Assembly: GCA_905221605.1 (NCBI GenBank)
Contig: CAJNDS010002105.1
Span: 498,001-562,000, forward strand
Direction of reading: 5' to 3'
Length of the DNA stretch: 64,000 nt
Source of the DNA: Symbiodinium natans
Taxonomy: Eukaryota > Sar > Dinophyceae > Suessiales > Symbiodiniaceae
The notes beneath the pieces were generated by a model. The model had not been told where the DNA came from. It saw only the letters and a list, made by a program, of their open reading frames with translations, and did not search any database. Below are positions 39,419-51,100 of the stretch, one piece after another; positions within the stretch are counted from its first letter, which is position 1; the number at the start of each line of letters is the position of its first letter. Made by a program: the position numbers and the translations under genes.

Positions 39419-40240
39419 GTGAGAGCATCTGAAAACTCGGGCATCCTTGGCTTGGCAGGCACCGGCAGCCACGCGCGATGCAGGCTCCGGCGCCCCGCCA
39501 CGTGTCCGTTGCTTGCACTTGTGTACGGCAACTTACAGTGCCTGCTGAGTACTATAGACTTGTGCTTGCAACAATCCTATCGACGGCCCTGGCAGCTGTT
39601 GTGCTTTGAGGTGCAAAGGTGCTGTGAGCTGAGGTCAAAGGCGCAGCAGAGGTCAAAGGCGCAGCAGAGGTCAAGGGTGCAGCAGTACGGCCAACACCTC
39701 GTGGACACAAAAAGGCCATTGGGAGTTGAGTTGCGCAGTCTTGCAGTGCCGACATGCGGCATCTCGTGCTCCTACTTGATGTGCCAGGAGCACAGAGAGC
39801 GGAAGGAGGAAAAGAACGGCGACTCCAGGGACACGCAGGGGAGGCATAGATTGTTTCGGTCCAGGTTTTGGTGCCACTGCACATCTGTCCAAGAAGTTTT
39901 TGTCTCAGGGCTGCAAAGCAGCCGCACTCCTCCCGCGAGCCGCGGGACCGTGACCCACGCCGGCGCTCCGCCCCAGTGCCGCGGGCGCCGCGAGCGAACT
40001 CGGAGCCACCCCACACGGCGCAAAGCGACGGAGCAGTTCGGACCCCGAGCTCCGCGGCACAACTTGCACAGCTTTTTACTGCATGGCATGGAGGTACAGA
40101 GCCGAGGGGCCTTCAAGATTCAGGCTTGTTCGGCTGCTGACTCAGGCTCAATCGATCCGCGACTGGTGCGATTGGTTTCCGAGATCGAGACTCTTGGTCG
40201 CACGAGCGTCACTGCCGATTTGCGTGTCAAGAAGGTCTAA
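39419..40240 (+). CDS. Long open frame (about 273 codons) with an 18-bp tandem repeat
   Basis: The longest + open frame in the window; it contains three RSKAQQ/RSRVQQ-type repeats and an Arg-rich, GC-rich middle. The last part (IDPRLVRLVSEIETLGR, about 40,150-40,215) is the most protein-like. It ends at TAA 40,238-40,240, just before another + frame (40,246-40,443; PVMMQAVDRSHFHKIDQKPP). No homologue was recognised. The frame change between the two open frames suggests separate exons or a break. Confidence 0.3.
   Translation: MRASENSGILGLAGTGSHARCRLRRPATCPLLALVYGNLQCLLSTIDLCLQQSYRRPWQLLCFEVQRCCELRSKAQQRSKAQQRSRVQQYGQHLVDTKRPLGVELRSLAVPTCGISCSYLMCQEHRERKEEKNGDSRDTQGRHRLFRSRFWCHCTSVQEVFVSGLQSSRTPPASRGTVTHAGAPPQCRGRRERTRSHPTRRKATEQFGPRAPRHNLHSFLLHGMEVQSRGAFKIQACSAADSGSIDPRLVRLVSEIETLGRTSVTADLRVKKV
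39631..39684. repeat. 18-bp tandem repeat, three copies
   Basis: GAGGTCAAAGGCGCAGCA at 39,631-39,648 and 39,649-39,666, and GAGGTCAAGGGTGCAGCA at 39,667-39,684. The unit length keeps the reading frame. Confidence 0.97.
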
Positions 40241-40245
40241 GCTTT

Positions 40246-43200
40246 GTGCCAGTGATGATGCAAGCAGTGGACAGGAGCCACTTCCACAAGATTGACCAGA
40301 AGCCTCCTGTTGATGCCATGGCATGGTTGAAGGAGACTGCTCAGCTGGAGCTCTTCGAAGAAGACACTTGGCTGGCCTGTAGCAAGGGGTCTACGGTCAA
40401 GAGTCTAGATGGTCAAATCTCTGCGTTATATGGTATTCTTTAGGCCCCCTGTTTTTTATACTGTATTGTATGACCCTTATGTTGAGGCTACACAGAAACG
40501 GGACGACAATTCAAGGGCGGACCGCATCACACCACATTTTTTCCGAGCCGTGTTGTGCTGTCAAGTTCCAGTAAGGAACTTCGCTGGATACTCAAGCAGC
40601 ATGAGAAAGATGAGGCAGGAAGTGGAGTGAATGAAGTGCTTTTGCGTGCTTCTGTGATTAATAATGCTATTACGTACTATTATTACTATTAAGGTTGTTA
40701 AAATATTAAAATTACGATTAATATGATTATTCTTATTATTGCTACTATTGTCATTGTTATCATTATTGGTATAAAGCAGTGCTGTTAATGATAGCCCACT
40801 TCTGTGCCAAGGGCGAGAAGCCGAGCTCCGATCACAGCCCAGCGAGCGAGGCCAAGGAAGAGCCAGCCGAGCGCATCCGTGTCGAGGATGTCCCCACCGA
40901 GCCGACGCGCCCGGGCTGCACGCCATCCCTTCATGCTCTTGAGATGTTTAGGTGGTATATTTTGGGATGTTCACCCTTTTTCGAACAGTCCTTGATAGGG
41001 ATTATGGTACACCCTATTACAATCCCCTATCAAGTGCTGATGGTATTGAGGAACATCCCAAGATGTATTGTGAGCCAGGGTTGATTTTGAGGCCACGGGT
41101 CGAGAAAGACTTGCACTCGGCACTGCTGCATCTTCGAAACTGCCACTTGGCCGAAGCCGGGTGTGGAAAGCCAGCTGCGAGACCGCAAGCGCCGCAAGCA
41201 TAGCTGAGCACTTCATGCCAGGCGAGCGGGAGCATGCATACTACATGCAGCTGTTGGGTTACGAAGATGCGGTCTTCCGTGAGGATCCGTTGCAAAGCAG
41301 CTGCAGTGAACATCTAGCCAGTACCCCCTTTTTCTGCAGGGGTTGTCATTTTGCATGCTGGTTGCTGCCTGCCCCCGCAACCGCAGGAGCGCATCTTGGA
41401 GATTCGGGATCTAGATCAAGAGATTGAGCAAGAGCAGCGCAAGGTCAAGCACATGGATGCAGTACCTCGTCTGCCATACCCTGTTCCCAGTCCTCCTGAG
41501 GTTTTTATGCCTCGGCGAGTCTGCTTGCTAAGAAGCCAAGGAGAATCGAAGACGCGAGCGTGCGCTGGCACGGGCTGCGGCACTCACAGCCAGCTCTGTG
41601 CATGCGGAGAGTGATGGCAACAGCCGGGTCACATGCCGAGACGTCGGTAGTGATGGACTCCTCTTATTCTTGTAACAACCATCAACCATCGGATGTTCAT
41701 CGGCCCTCAACATAGACATAAACCCTAATACAGCTGTCTTGACAGAAGTTTCCGGCAATCAGTTTTGCTGTCGCTGGCTTGCTCGATCGAATCCAGGCGA
41801 TGCGGCAGGCAGAGCAGCTAGATTCGGAGAGCGCCGTCTGGCAGGAGCACAGCTTGGGCATTGTATGCGTAGTTGCAGAGGGGGGGCGGGGTGGGGGGGT
41901 GGGGGGAGTCGCTGAGCCTCTGCGCTGAGAGTTGGTGCGTCATGGAAGGTGAAGAACGACGCTTGCTCGGAAATTTTATGCTGTGCACCGCATCCACCAA
42001 CAATGGCTGCAAGGGGTTTGTAGCACTAGTCACTTTGTGTGACAGTGTATATCAATCCGCCCATGTTCGACCATGCGTACCATCAGGAAAACCTTCAGAA
42101 GCAAGTCCTGCAGCTGAACATCTACATGAAGCAAGACATGGACAAGCAGGAGTGCTGCTCATATGGATTTGCAAGATTCAGGCTTCCCACCGCGAACGTG
42201 ACTGCACTCCTTGAAGAAAGGACCAGCTGGAGCAAAAGCTCAAGGCGTTGCATCCCAGCTGCACTTGTCAACAGTCCCACCTCTGTCAATGTAGCAATGC
42301 GCTCTTGTGCGTGGGTGAGGGGCCCGGCAAGTCAGACCTGAGCTCTCGGGCATGTCTATACACTACATGGTACTTGCCAGCCTTCAATGACCGCAACACT
42401 TTTGATGTTCCATTTCCTTTTAAAATGGAGAGCGGAGAGACATAGTGAAAAAACAAAAATTAAGGCGGGAGAAGCTCGAGAGTGAGGAGGCGAAGCAGTG
42501 GATCGAGGCTGCAAACTCTCATGGCAGCTTGCAGAGCGGCTGCACATGTGTAATCCAGAGCGCAGGAGCAAAGGCAGCGAGAGGAAGAGCGCTGGAATGA
42601 AGAGCAAGTGCTTTCTGCAGAGGTCAAAGCCCTTCAGGCATCGTGTTGAGTGGTAACTTGCAGCTGCACGATGTTTGGTGGTGGCATTTGGGGTCTCAAA
42701 CCTGGGTGATGCAGGATCGCCGCGTGTCGGATGTTCAAGCCACCAAGAAAGCGCACACAGAGATGCCACTTGCAGTTGCAGACAGTTGTGCCATGTTGTG
42801 TCAAAGTATACAACAGGGTGACCGCAAACAGCCACCGATACACCGTCCTTAAATCTTTGCAATCATTGGGGGCAAAGATTTCTGGAAGTCGTGCCTTGAA
42901 GCCGCACACTGGTGTCTCACATTGCTCATGCGCATGCCCAAAAGCACTGAACTATGCAAAGATACACCGGTACAGCTCCGGGCCTCTGACGGCGCACAGC
43001 GTTTCCTGCCAGTGTGTCATTCTCGGCGTGGCATACAGCGGCATATTTCCCCTCCGCACAGGCCTGCGAGCGGCATGCCAGCGTGCCCGCATTTCGATGA
43101 TTAATCCCTTCCGCCCAACCCCGAACGGCGTAGGTGTACCAGCGCAATTCCTCCCAAGGGGCGGCGGGAAGGCGCGACAGCGCACCGGCGTACCGGCATG

Positions 43201-43870
43201 TCGGCGCAAAGCGACCTTAGAGCACCATTTGCATGCAGAATATATGTATGCACGCTGCAAAGTATCGCCTCAAAAGAAGTGCTGCGTTCCCATGGCTTTT
43301 GTCCGCGGAACACTCCATTTTGCAGATGAATCCGTGTTGCTTGTTGCTCATTCGGATAAGACTCAGGCAGCGTCAGCTTGTTGACCTGAGAAAGCAGCAA
43401 ACTACCTTGGAACCCCGACTAGCAGCTGGGCGGCAGGAAATCCTACACCACGCATTCCCCTGGATGCTTTTAATGGCTATCGCTCATTGTCATAAGGCTC
43501 ACTTGGACAGTTTGGAGAAGCAGCTTCGACGTCAGTGGAGGCAGATAATGCGGCATCGCCGACGAGAAGGCGACAACTCTGCCGCCCCTCGTCCTGATGA
43601 AAACTCGTTTTTTGAAAGAGCAGGAGAAGCAAGTGAGACCTGAGGAGCAGTGATGACAGAATGCTGTCGTATTGTTTTCAGCTCGTCAGTAAACGCCAAG
43701 CGCTGACTACAGGCACTGCCAGCAGCAAACGAAGAGCAGCCACCAGTGGGAAGTGAAGAGCAGCGGCCCAATGTTTCCACTCCAACTACTTCTGAATGAG
43801 ATTCTAGACATGGTTGAAGAGGTTGCCGGGCAGCGTTCTGGAGCTGTCAGAGACGCAGAGTCACAGCAGC
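40246..43870 (+). CDS. Coiled-coil protein, multi-exon, unassigned
   Basis: A run of charged-helix exons on the + strand: 40,246-40,443 (AMAWLKETAQLELFEEDTW), 40,805-40,920 (Glu/Pro-rich EEPAERIRVEDVPTEP), 41,165-41,205 (VESQLRDRKRRKHS), 41,215-41,292 (EREHAYYMQLLGYEDAVF), 41,389-41,450 (ERILEIRDLDQEIEQEQRK), 41,535-41,612 (AKENRRRERALARAAALTA), 41,775-41,850 (LLDRIQAMRQAEQLDSESAV), 42,048-42,150 (HQENLQKQVLQLNIYMKQD), 42,222-42,290 (QLEQKLKALHPSC), 42,445-42,520 (KQKLRREKLESEEAKQWIE), 42,570-42,650 (QRQREEERWNEEQVLSAEV), 43,355-43,435 (RQRQLVDLRKQQTTLEPRL), 43,497-43,640 (LDSLEKQLRRQWRQIMRHRR) and 43,770-43,870 (NEILDMVEEVAGQRSG). Clear coiled-coil character. No motor head or other domain was found. 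The 5' start and stop are not resolved. Confidence 0.55.
40645..40775. repeat. A/T-rich low-complexity block
   Basis: Irregular ATT/ATTAAT units (for example TATTATTACTATTAAGG). Probably intronic within the coiled-coil gene. Confidence 0.8.
40954..41070. mobile_element. Palindromic element, copy 2 (related to 31,745-31,858)
   Basis: Nested inverted repeats: outer TGGGATGTTC (40,963-40,972) against GAACATCCCA (41,051-41,060), a perfect 10-bp pair; inner AGTCCTTGATAGGGATT (40,987-41,003) against AATCCCCTATCAAGTGCT (41,021-41,038). The core GTAC-CCCTATT between the arms is also found in copy 1. The element lies within an intron of the coiled-coil gene and has no coding capacity. Confidence 0.6.
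41878..41910. repeat. G-rich run
   Basis: GGGGGGGCGGGGTGGGGGGG-type run on the + strand with several G3+ blocks, so it could form a G-quadruplex. A smaller one lies at 26,248-26,268. Confidence 0.85.
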
Positions 43871-43879
43871 TTGTCTGAT

Positions 43880-45560
43880 TGACCCTGAAAGTTTGAAAAG
43901 TGTGCCCAAATTTTCAAATGTCTCTCAATTTTATGAGCCTGCAGCTGAGGTCCCAGCTTCACGCTAGTGGCGGAGACTCTGGCGCAGCACGTGATGACGA
44001 CAAGACCAGCTCCAGAAGAGAGTCGCCAGAGCTGAAGTGAAGGTAGACAGCAGATGCTGTTGAATTTGTGTGTGCGCCTGTGTGCATGAGAGCTTCTCCA
44101 AGATGCCGCCCTAGCAAATTCGTTTGCCTCGCTGGTCTTGCGCGAGCGTTCGGAGCAAGCGCTTTTTTCAGTTTCTGAGGCCATGGTCTTTCGCAAGGTG
44201 CCAGTGCTGAGCCGGATGACAACGACATGGAGACCCAGAAGCTAAGAAGCTCGCAGGGCAATCAGGCAATCTTGCCATTGGGCCATTGCCATGGTCCATG
44301 TCGTAGCGCCACGGTGCCATGATCAATGCGATTATGGTGGCTTGCACGCGGCGCAGCTAAGGTTTGCCAGACCCGCCTCCGAAGGAGCCGGAGCATGTGG
44401 AGGCCCTGACAACTTGACAACTTGCACTGCCCAGGTCAAAGCCTTTTGTTTTCAAGCCTGCCGAGGAGACCGAATGCCCAGCAGAGATAGAGCCTTGGAC
44501 ACATCACTGGCTTGTTCTGGTGTGCCAAAGCAGTTTTGCTGCAAACTATCTGGATGGTAGACTCAGCACGACACCTTTCCAGGCTCTTGGATGCTAGACT
44601 CAGCTAGGAACTTGCTTCTCCGGCGAGAATCCATACTTTAGCAATCTTTATCTTACTTTACTAAGCAGACAGCAGACTACACATGCCTTGGTCGAGGGCA
44701 TCTCTTTGGAAGTCGAAGAAGATGCAGATGGGCCAGTTGGACCTCCTGGGCAGACTCGAGACCCAGAGCCGGGGCTAGTCAGCGTCAGATAAAAAGATGC
44801 CTTGGCTCGGCTGGAGATGCAATCTATGGCGCAGAGACCGGTAGTTCCGCTAGGTCACTGACCCGCACGGAATGCAGTCGAGATGGCCGGCTTATGCCAT
44901 CCGACGCGTGCAAGAGACCTTGTTCGGGACACCAATTTTGCCTTGCCAGGCAACATTCGGAGCCTGATGGTCGAGGTTCGCAGGGCTACCTCGTCAGGCG
45001 CGAGCACAACGGAGCCAAGTTGCATTAGGTTGCACTGCTCACTACTCACTGTTACTGGTTATGAAACAGCGAATATGCCATCTGCATATAGTCATGAATA
45101 GGAGCTAGAAAGAATCATAACAGACACCTGAGCAATCTTCCGGACAGATGAGTGCGTGTGAGAGGCAGATGCCTTAAACACCCAGGCCCAAACCAAAATA
45201 ACCAACAAATACCCACAACACCCTACGGGGTTCCATGGTTAGCGTGGAGGCTGCTACAGAAGATTCTCAACAACATTCACGTGGCGCTGCCCTTTGTGCG
45301 GGTGCTGCTGTGTGTTGGGTTGGGCCCATGTTGCTCCTCAGCAATTTTTGGGGCAGTGGGTTCAACATCAGGGGCCTCATATATACAAAGCATATGCATT
45401 GTTATCGATGATATATAAAAGATGGTATATGAATATATTTTTACATAATTATATATGTACAGACAGAATAGCGTGTGTTGAAGTGAGGTTATATATGTTT
45501 GTTTTGATGTTTAGGCTTAAGGAAGATGTTAACAGCTTTCCCAGCAACCTGTTAGAGGCC
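43880..45560. other. Spacer with A/T-rich patch; no gene seen
   Basis: No recognisable coding. From 45,378 to 45,500 a TATA-rich low-complexity patch occurs (ATATATACAAAGCATATGCA, TATATAAAAGATGGTATATG). The tandem GACAACTT lies at about 44,408-44,425. Confidence 0.4.
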
Positions 45561-45573
45561 TGGATGCATTTTT

Positions 45574-45795
45574 TTGGTAAAGGCTAAGGCTCATCAGGTC
45601 TTATCTGCTACTCACACACCTGCCATGGAAAAGCAGAAGCAGGGGGGGAGAATGCACAAAAGCACTCAAAAAAGAGGCCGCACCTTTGAGCTGCATGGAG
45701 CTGCTCCTGAGGATGTGTCGGACTTGCAGGTGACCTTTGCCAGCAGGCTGGACCTGCTCCATATGGCCCTAAAGTGCCCCAAGCGGAAGAGTTAA
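45574..45795 (+). CDS. Small basic open frame, unassigned
   Basis: 73 codons, with ATG at about 45,625 (MEKQKQGGRMHKSTQKRGRT), followed by an acidic/hydrophobic half (VSDLQVTFASRLDLLHMAL) and a Lys/Arg tail, stop at 45,793-45,795. It could be a single-exon small gene or a first exon. No family was recognised. Confidence 0.25.
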   Translation: MVKAKAHQVLSATHTPAMEKQKQGGRMHKSTQKRGRTFELHGAAPEDVSDLQVTFASRLDLLHMALKCPKRKS

Positions 45796-45899
45796 AAGGC
45801 CTGTCGAGCCTTAGGGCCTTGGGTATATTCTATCAAGACTTGGTTCTGCCGCAGGCATTTGTGGCTGAAACCTGTCCCTGTGCTGCAGTTTTGTTTTTG

Positions 45900-47660
45900 T
45901 AGAAGCGGCCGCAGCGTCGGCACGACGCCTGCTTTGACCTCAGCCGCCTCAGCCTGCAACGATTTTGCGGGATCTTGCTGTTCCTGACCGGTCTTGTCAT
46001 CTCCAAGCCCATGCTTGATGCGCAGGAGCAGATTCGCAGTAATGGAAGCGTTCGCCATTGCAAGCACTGCGACGTCACGCCCAGTGACTTCTCCGTTCGA
46101 GGCATCCTGCCACCATCTCCTGCCCAACTTCAGTGCATCCCGATCCAAGCAGATCATGCAGCGCCTGCTGTGCATCGCTCGGTCCATCAGGCACTTTCCG
46201 TGGGTACGCGTGCTGCTGCGCCCTTGCATAACCGTGCAAGTCAAGCAGCCGCGGCTGGTGTGTTCGCCGCAGGTGCAGCGCAAGTGCGTGCTAGGTTGTG
46301 TCCGAGTGGTTAGGAAGCTAGGACTTGCGACATGTTGTGCTGCTTGTGATCAGGTCACTCCAGACATAGGCCATGCAATTGCAACGCTGGAAGACTGCTT
46401 GGCTCAAGAAGCTTTGGCTGTGAACCTCTCCCGGGTGCTTCAGAGGCCGTCGCCGCAGGTGGCTCTGATACTCTGATCTTGAGTCTTGCACGGAATCGAG
46501 GGGAATGCCTGAACAGCTTCAGGAAAGCATGTCTGACGACGAGGAGGAAGCAACCCAGAACGCCAACAAGCCTCCCGGCTGCCATGTGATGCCATGTGTC
46601 TCCTGGCTCCTGCCAGCATCACTGGTCACCGCATCTGAGGGTTGTGTTGCCGGACTACCACGAGAGGCCAGAGCCTCAATGTGTGCATATTGACGGCATG
46701 CCAACCAAACGATGCACTGAATGCTCATCTGCGTCTAAGCTGGCGGTTAGCGGACTCCGACGCACGAGCAGCCGCAGTACACAGTATTGGAGGGGGCTGG
46801 CAGACGAGGGTTCAACGACAGCAAGCAACAAGCCACAGCCCGAGGCACAATGAACTTCGCCCAGACCTTTTCGAGAAGATCTTGGTTCTTGCCGGGGAAG
46901 CTGTGCAAAGCCAAGAGCTGTTCTTGAGACATGTTCTGGCCAAGAAGGCGTGGCTTGCGTATGTCAGCACAGGTGCAGAAGCACAAGCTGCAGAAGGATA
47001 TAGCTCAGCATATTAAGCAGGCTCTGGCCCTACCCACAAGATTGCTTCAGCTTTTCGATTCGGTTCCGGAAGCATTCTGGATTTTTCTGGACGTTGGAGC
47101 TCAGAGTTTCTGAAAACAGCACCTCACATGTCGCTAGCTGGCCCTGCAGGCTCTGGATACTGACGTCGATTTCAATGAGCTAATCGGCAAAGGGCCGTGG
47201 CAGGTTCCGCCCTCACAACAGCTGTCATGATTCCAAAGCTGCGCGGCGTGATTGTTTGAGATAACTCGAGAAAACGTTTTGTTTCTTGTTGAGGTCATAG
47301 TGGGCCGCTCCTTTGCATCATCTGTCACTCACGAGGCCATGCCGAGAGAAACTGCCCGCTGAAACTCCTCAAGTTGCGTCTGAGAGGCTATGCACATCGC
47401 CTTCTTCGATTTGCCAAAACACCAGGCAGCTGAGCCTTCGGAAAGGGTCAGCTGAGACTGCATGCACCTTGTGGCCAGGAGACTTTCCTCATTTACAAGT
47501 CCCTGGGGGTGCAGAGCATCTGAGCATTGTGGCGGTGAACCGCACTAACCGCGTTTGCTGTGAGTAGCAGCCGGCAGAAGCCTACGAGCCACAGCTTCTG
47601 AACAAGTGGAGATTGCGTCAATACTCTACATCATTCTACGTGATTTTCAGGAAAGGCTAC
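45900..47660 (+). CDS. Unassigned multi-exon gene
   Basis: + strand blocks: 46,000-46,050 (SKPMLDAQEQIRSNGSVRHC), 46,350-46,470 (DIGHAIATLEDCLAQEALAV), 46,505-46,575 (PEQLQESMSDDEEEATQN), 46,851-47,016 (RPDLFEKILVLAGEAVQSQE, then LFLRHVLAKKAWLAYV), 46,980-47,110 (QKDIAQHIKQALALP), 47,140-47,205 (LQALDTDVDFNELIGKGPW) and 47,570-47,660 (AEAYEPQLLNKWRLRQYSTS). They are protein-like, with helices and conserved-looking Trp/acidic motifs, but no family was recognised. Exon linkage is inference. Confidence 0.35.
46294..46342 (+). other. tRNA-Ser-like 5' half
   Basis: GTTGTGTCCGAGTGGTTAGG followed by AAGCTAGGACTTGC looks like the acceptor/D-arm half of a eukaryotic tRNA-Ser. The anticodon stem and 3' half do not continue the fold. 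It may be a tRNA-derived SINE head or chance; it is not a functional tRNA. Confidence 0.25.
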
Positions 47661-48179
47661 AAGCTTCACACACGTGCACTGAACGCGCGTGCTCTCCGCT
47701 TCTTTCACCCAAGCGCCGTCCCGCCAAGCCCCGGACCTGCGCTCAAATCGAGCGTCAGGTCCCTGTATCACCATAGATGTTCACAGAGCTACAGCCTGGA
47801 CATGTGGAAGGTGTGACAAGAATTAACACATGGGCTTGGTGACGATGGGCTCCTCATGCAGACTTGAGATCAGAATGCTTGACTGAATGCATGCCGCGAT
47901 CCGCAGAAAAAGGAGTTGAAGCACCGCTCGATGGCCGAGCTTCTGTTCCCGTGTTTGGGTTGTGCACGCACTGTGCTTCTGTGCTTGCGAAGAAGACCTC
48001 CTCAACGTTGCGATTCTGGAAGCAGGTGCTGCCGCAGTGGCCTCGGCCGCCTCAGCCCGTCGTTCGAAGAGGGCCCTCCCCCAGCGTAGCCGCAATCAGC
48101 GCGTGGCGATCTTAAAGTGCAACAATCCATCCTGCAGCGCCTCGCGACATTACGCTTGACGGACATAACCTTGTGGACT

Positions 48180-51100
48180 AGGGTTTTTGCTATTCCTGAG
48201 GTGGCAGCTGTGGCCATGCATGGGACGCCGGTGTGCGCTGGCGTCGTTATCACAGGCGGAGCTGCTGGCGTTGGCTATGCCTATGCAGACGAGTTCTTGG
48301 CTCGTGGGCACCAGGCAGGGTGAAATTTAGCTGGTGTTGGGTCTGCGATTTCATGAGCTTTAAGCCGTTACGTGCGTCAACACCGGTACTTCAGGTGGTC
48401 ATTTGTGACGTGAAGGCTGTGGTGCTGTGTGAGGTGTGCTTTCATCGGTCACGCTGTGCCTAATGCCAGCGCATCAGGACTGCTCGTCGGCAGTGGAGTC
48501 CTTGAAAGCGAAGCATGGCGAGAAAGCCAGCGCCCCGCCGCAACGATGATTAGAGAGAGAAAGAGAGAAGGGAAAGGTATGCTGTCCTTCAGCAAGCGTA
48601 GCACAGCTTCGGCCTCAAGATGCCTCAAGCATACTTGTGCGGCTGCTGCTGCAGCTGCTGCTGCTGCAGCTGCAGCTGCTGCAGCTTTTGTGCCGGGTGT
48701 ATAGCGTGCGTGGTGAGAACTTCACAGAGAATGTGTGTCTGTGTGTGTGTGTGTGCGGAAACATGCATCGGCAATGTAGCGAGAGACCTGGAGGCATCTA
48801 TTCCACAACCTGTGACGTGTCCAGCATCGAAAGCATTAACAAGCTGATTGAGTTCGTGAAGAAGAGCATTGGCGTGGTGCATTATTGGCCCCTTGTCAGC
48901 AAGTCGACGCCAGGTATGCTCATTGTTTCATGGGCATGGTGGCCACTGATACGGGAAGTCGTGCAAGGATCAACAATGCCGGCATCAATGGCGGGCGGAA
49001 GCGGTTTACAGAAATCACCCCAGAGATGGTTGAAACTGTGGTGCGCATCGGCCTCACGTCATGTTTTCTTGCACTTGCATGCTGTCCAGTGAGCGATGGC
49101 CACATGCAGACAGCTGAGGTGTGAACTTGGGCACCACGACTTGATTTACAGTATAGAGCGTTTGCCGTAAGCTCTAGCTTGCTGAGGTGCACTGCCTTTC
49201 TGTTGTGAGAGAAAGTTGCGGGGCCCACCGGCACTTGAGGTGGCATTGTCCTTTGTACACATGCCGCTATGAGAATGATGGAGGAACAGTGCCTCGCATG
49301 CATTACTGTAGTACTTACTTGTACTTTCCGTCACCATTGATCAGTGTCCGATTAAGCGGCTCTGCATGTGGCGCATGATCTGCATGTTGTCATGTGAGCG
49401 AGCACTAGCAAGGAAAGGCGTGGAGAGCCACATTTTCAACACGGTCGGCAGTGGCGCAGTTGCCTCAGAAAACCTGCGATATCCTGGCATGCCGGCTGCA
49501 AAGGCCTGTCAAGTGGGCCTTGTCAGGAGGTTCGCACATGTTCTGGTTTCCTCGATGTTCTTCATGTCTGCACCCATGGCTCCCCCGACTTGCGTTCATT
49601 CTGCCCGCAGCAGCCCCCTTAAACCAATGCCACACCGGGGACGTCGGGAAGCAAGGGAAGTTTGCCTTACGCTACTTCAGTTCGCCAACATGCCCTACCG
49701 TTTGGCAAGTTCAATGTCAATCAATTTCCCATATAGTGCGTGGCTATCTTAGACGGGTGGCAAAAAGATTGCAAAAAGCGCGCTTTGCCGCCCCCCCGCC
49801 CCCACCCCACAGCACCAGCTTACTTGGCAGCCTGCATCCCTTACGAGCTCTACGTACGCAGCAGTCTAAAATCACCCCATGATGTCGGCGAGACGCGATA
49901 TGTTATGTGCTTGCTGGAGATGTTACGTGATGCCCATGATGCGTGCCATAGACAGAGCTGAGTTCGACAGTGCCGGGCAAGGGTTCAAATTTCGTGTGCT
50001 CTAGAAGACGCATCGCGCACCGTGTTCCACACCTCATGGATGTGAAGCAATCAGCAGAGAGAGAGTGTGAATCTGTGATGATCCCAAGAGATACTAAGGT
50101 CAAAGGTGGTGGCACGCCAGGTTACGTGACCTATGGTGCCACCAAGCGCGGCCTGCCGCAGATGACAGAGTCCTTGGTCAAGGAGATCGAGGCGACAAGC
50201 TGACGAACCACCCGTTGCACAGACGAGCGGGGTCGGGCGATTTCCAACCAAGCGCTTTTCCGTTTGTGCGCGGACACGTGTGTCCTGAATTGTTCAGGAA
50301 GGAGTGCAAGGGAAGCTTGGCTGCAGCGACGCTACAGCAATCTTCCAAGTTGGGGTCGGCTTAGGAACATGGTATGACCTGGTATGACAAGGTATGACAA
50401 GGTGGAGACGCCTGGAAAGGTGAACTGCCATTGTCTCTCGCCGGGTATGGTCTCCACCTGAGACGGCAGAAAGATTGCGGTCCTGATGCGTCGGCACTTG
50501 GTTCCGGTTGATATGAAGCTGAGGTCTTCACTGACCTGCTTCTGAACGACTCGACGCCTGAGTTGAGGAAGTTCCCCTTCGGGGTCCTGGCTGCGCAGCC
50601 AGAGGAGGTCTTGAGCGCCCTTGCAAGGGTTGATAGCATTGCAAGCGTCGGCCAGTGTAGGTAGCAAAAGATTTGGTGCCAAAGATCCTTGGTATCAGCG
50701 GCAACGGCAAGTCTGCTACCTGGCTTCATAGTGAGTTGGATGCATAAACATAGCATACGTAGTGTTGTCATACCTGTTTTTTTCTTTCCTGTGCCGGGGT
50801 TCCATCGTCGCGAGGCCCACTCGCATCAAAATCGCACTCGCCTAGGGCTTGGAGTTCTTGGGGTCTTGGGGGCTCCCGAAGCGTGACTTTCATCGCAAGT
50901 GGCATTTTTGTTGGCCTCGCGGATGGTGCCAAATCGCGCCCTTGCCAACGTGCTGTGCATGTTCCGTACTCGAAATCGTTTTCCACACATCACCCCGTGC
51001 ATCGTGAGTTGGGCTTGCACCGCTCAGTGTCGCAAAAAAGTGTTGGGCAGACGTGATATCCTGCGTTGGAGTTCGCTTAATTAATGTTCAGGTATTTATA

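Noticed and set aside
46401-46415. Second spliced-leader-like TTGGCTCAAG
   Set aside because: Only a 10-base match, without the preceding leader bases, and it lies inside a coding-like block (LEDCLAQEAL).
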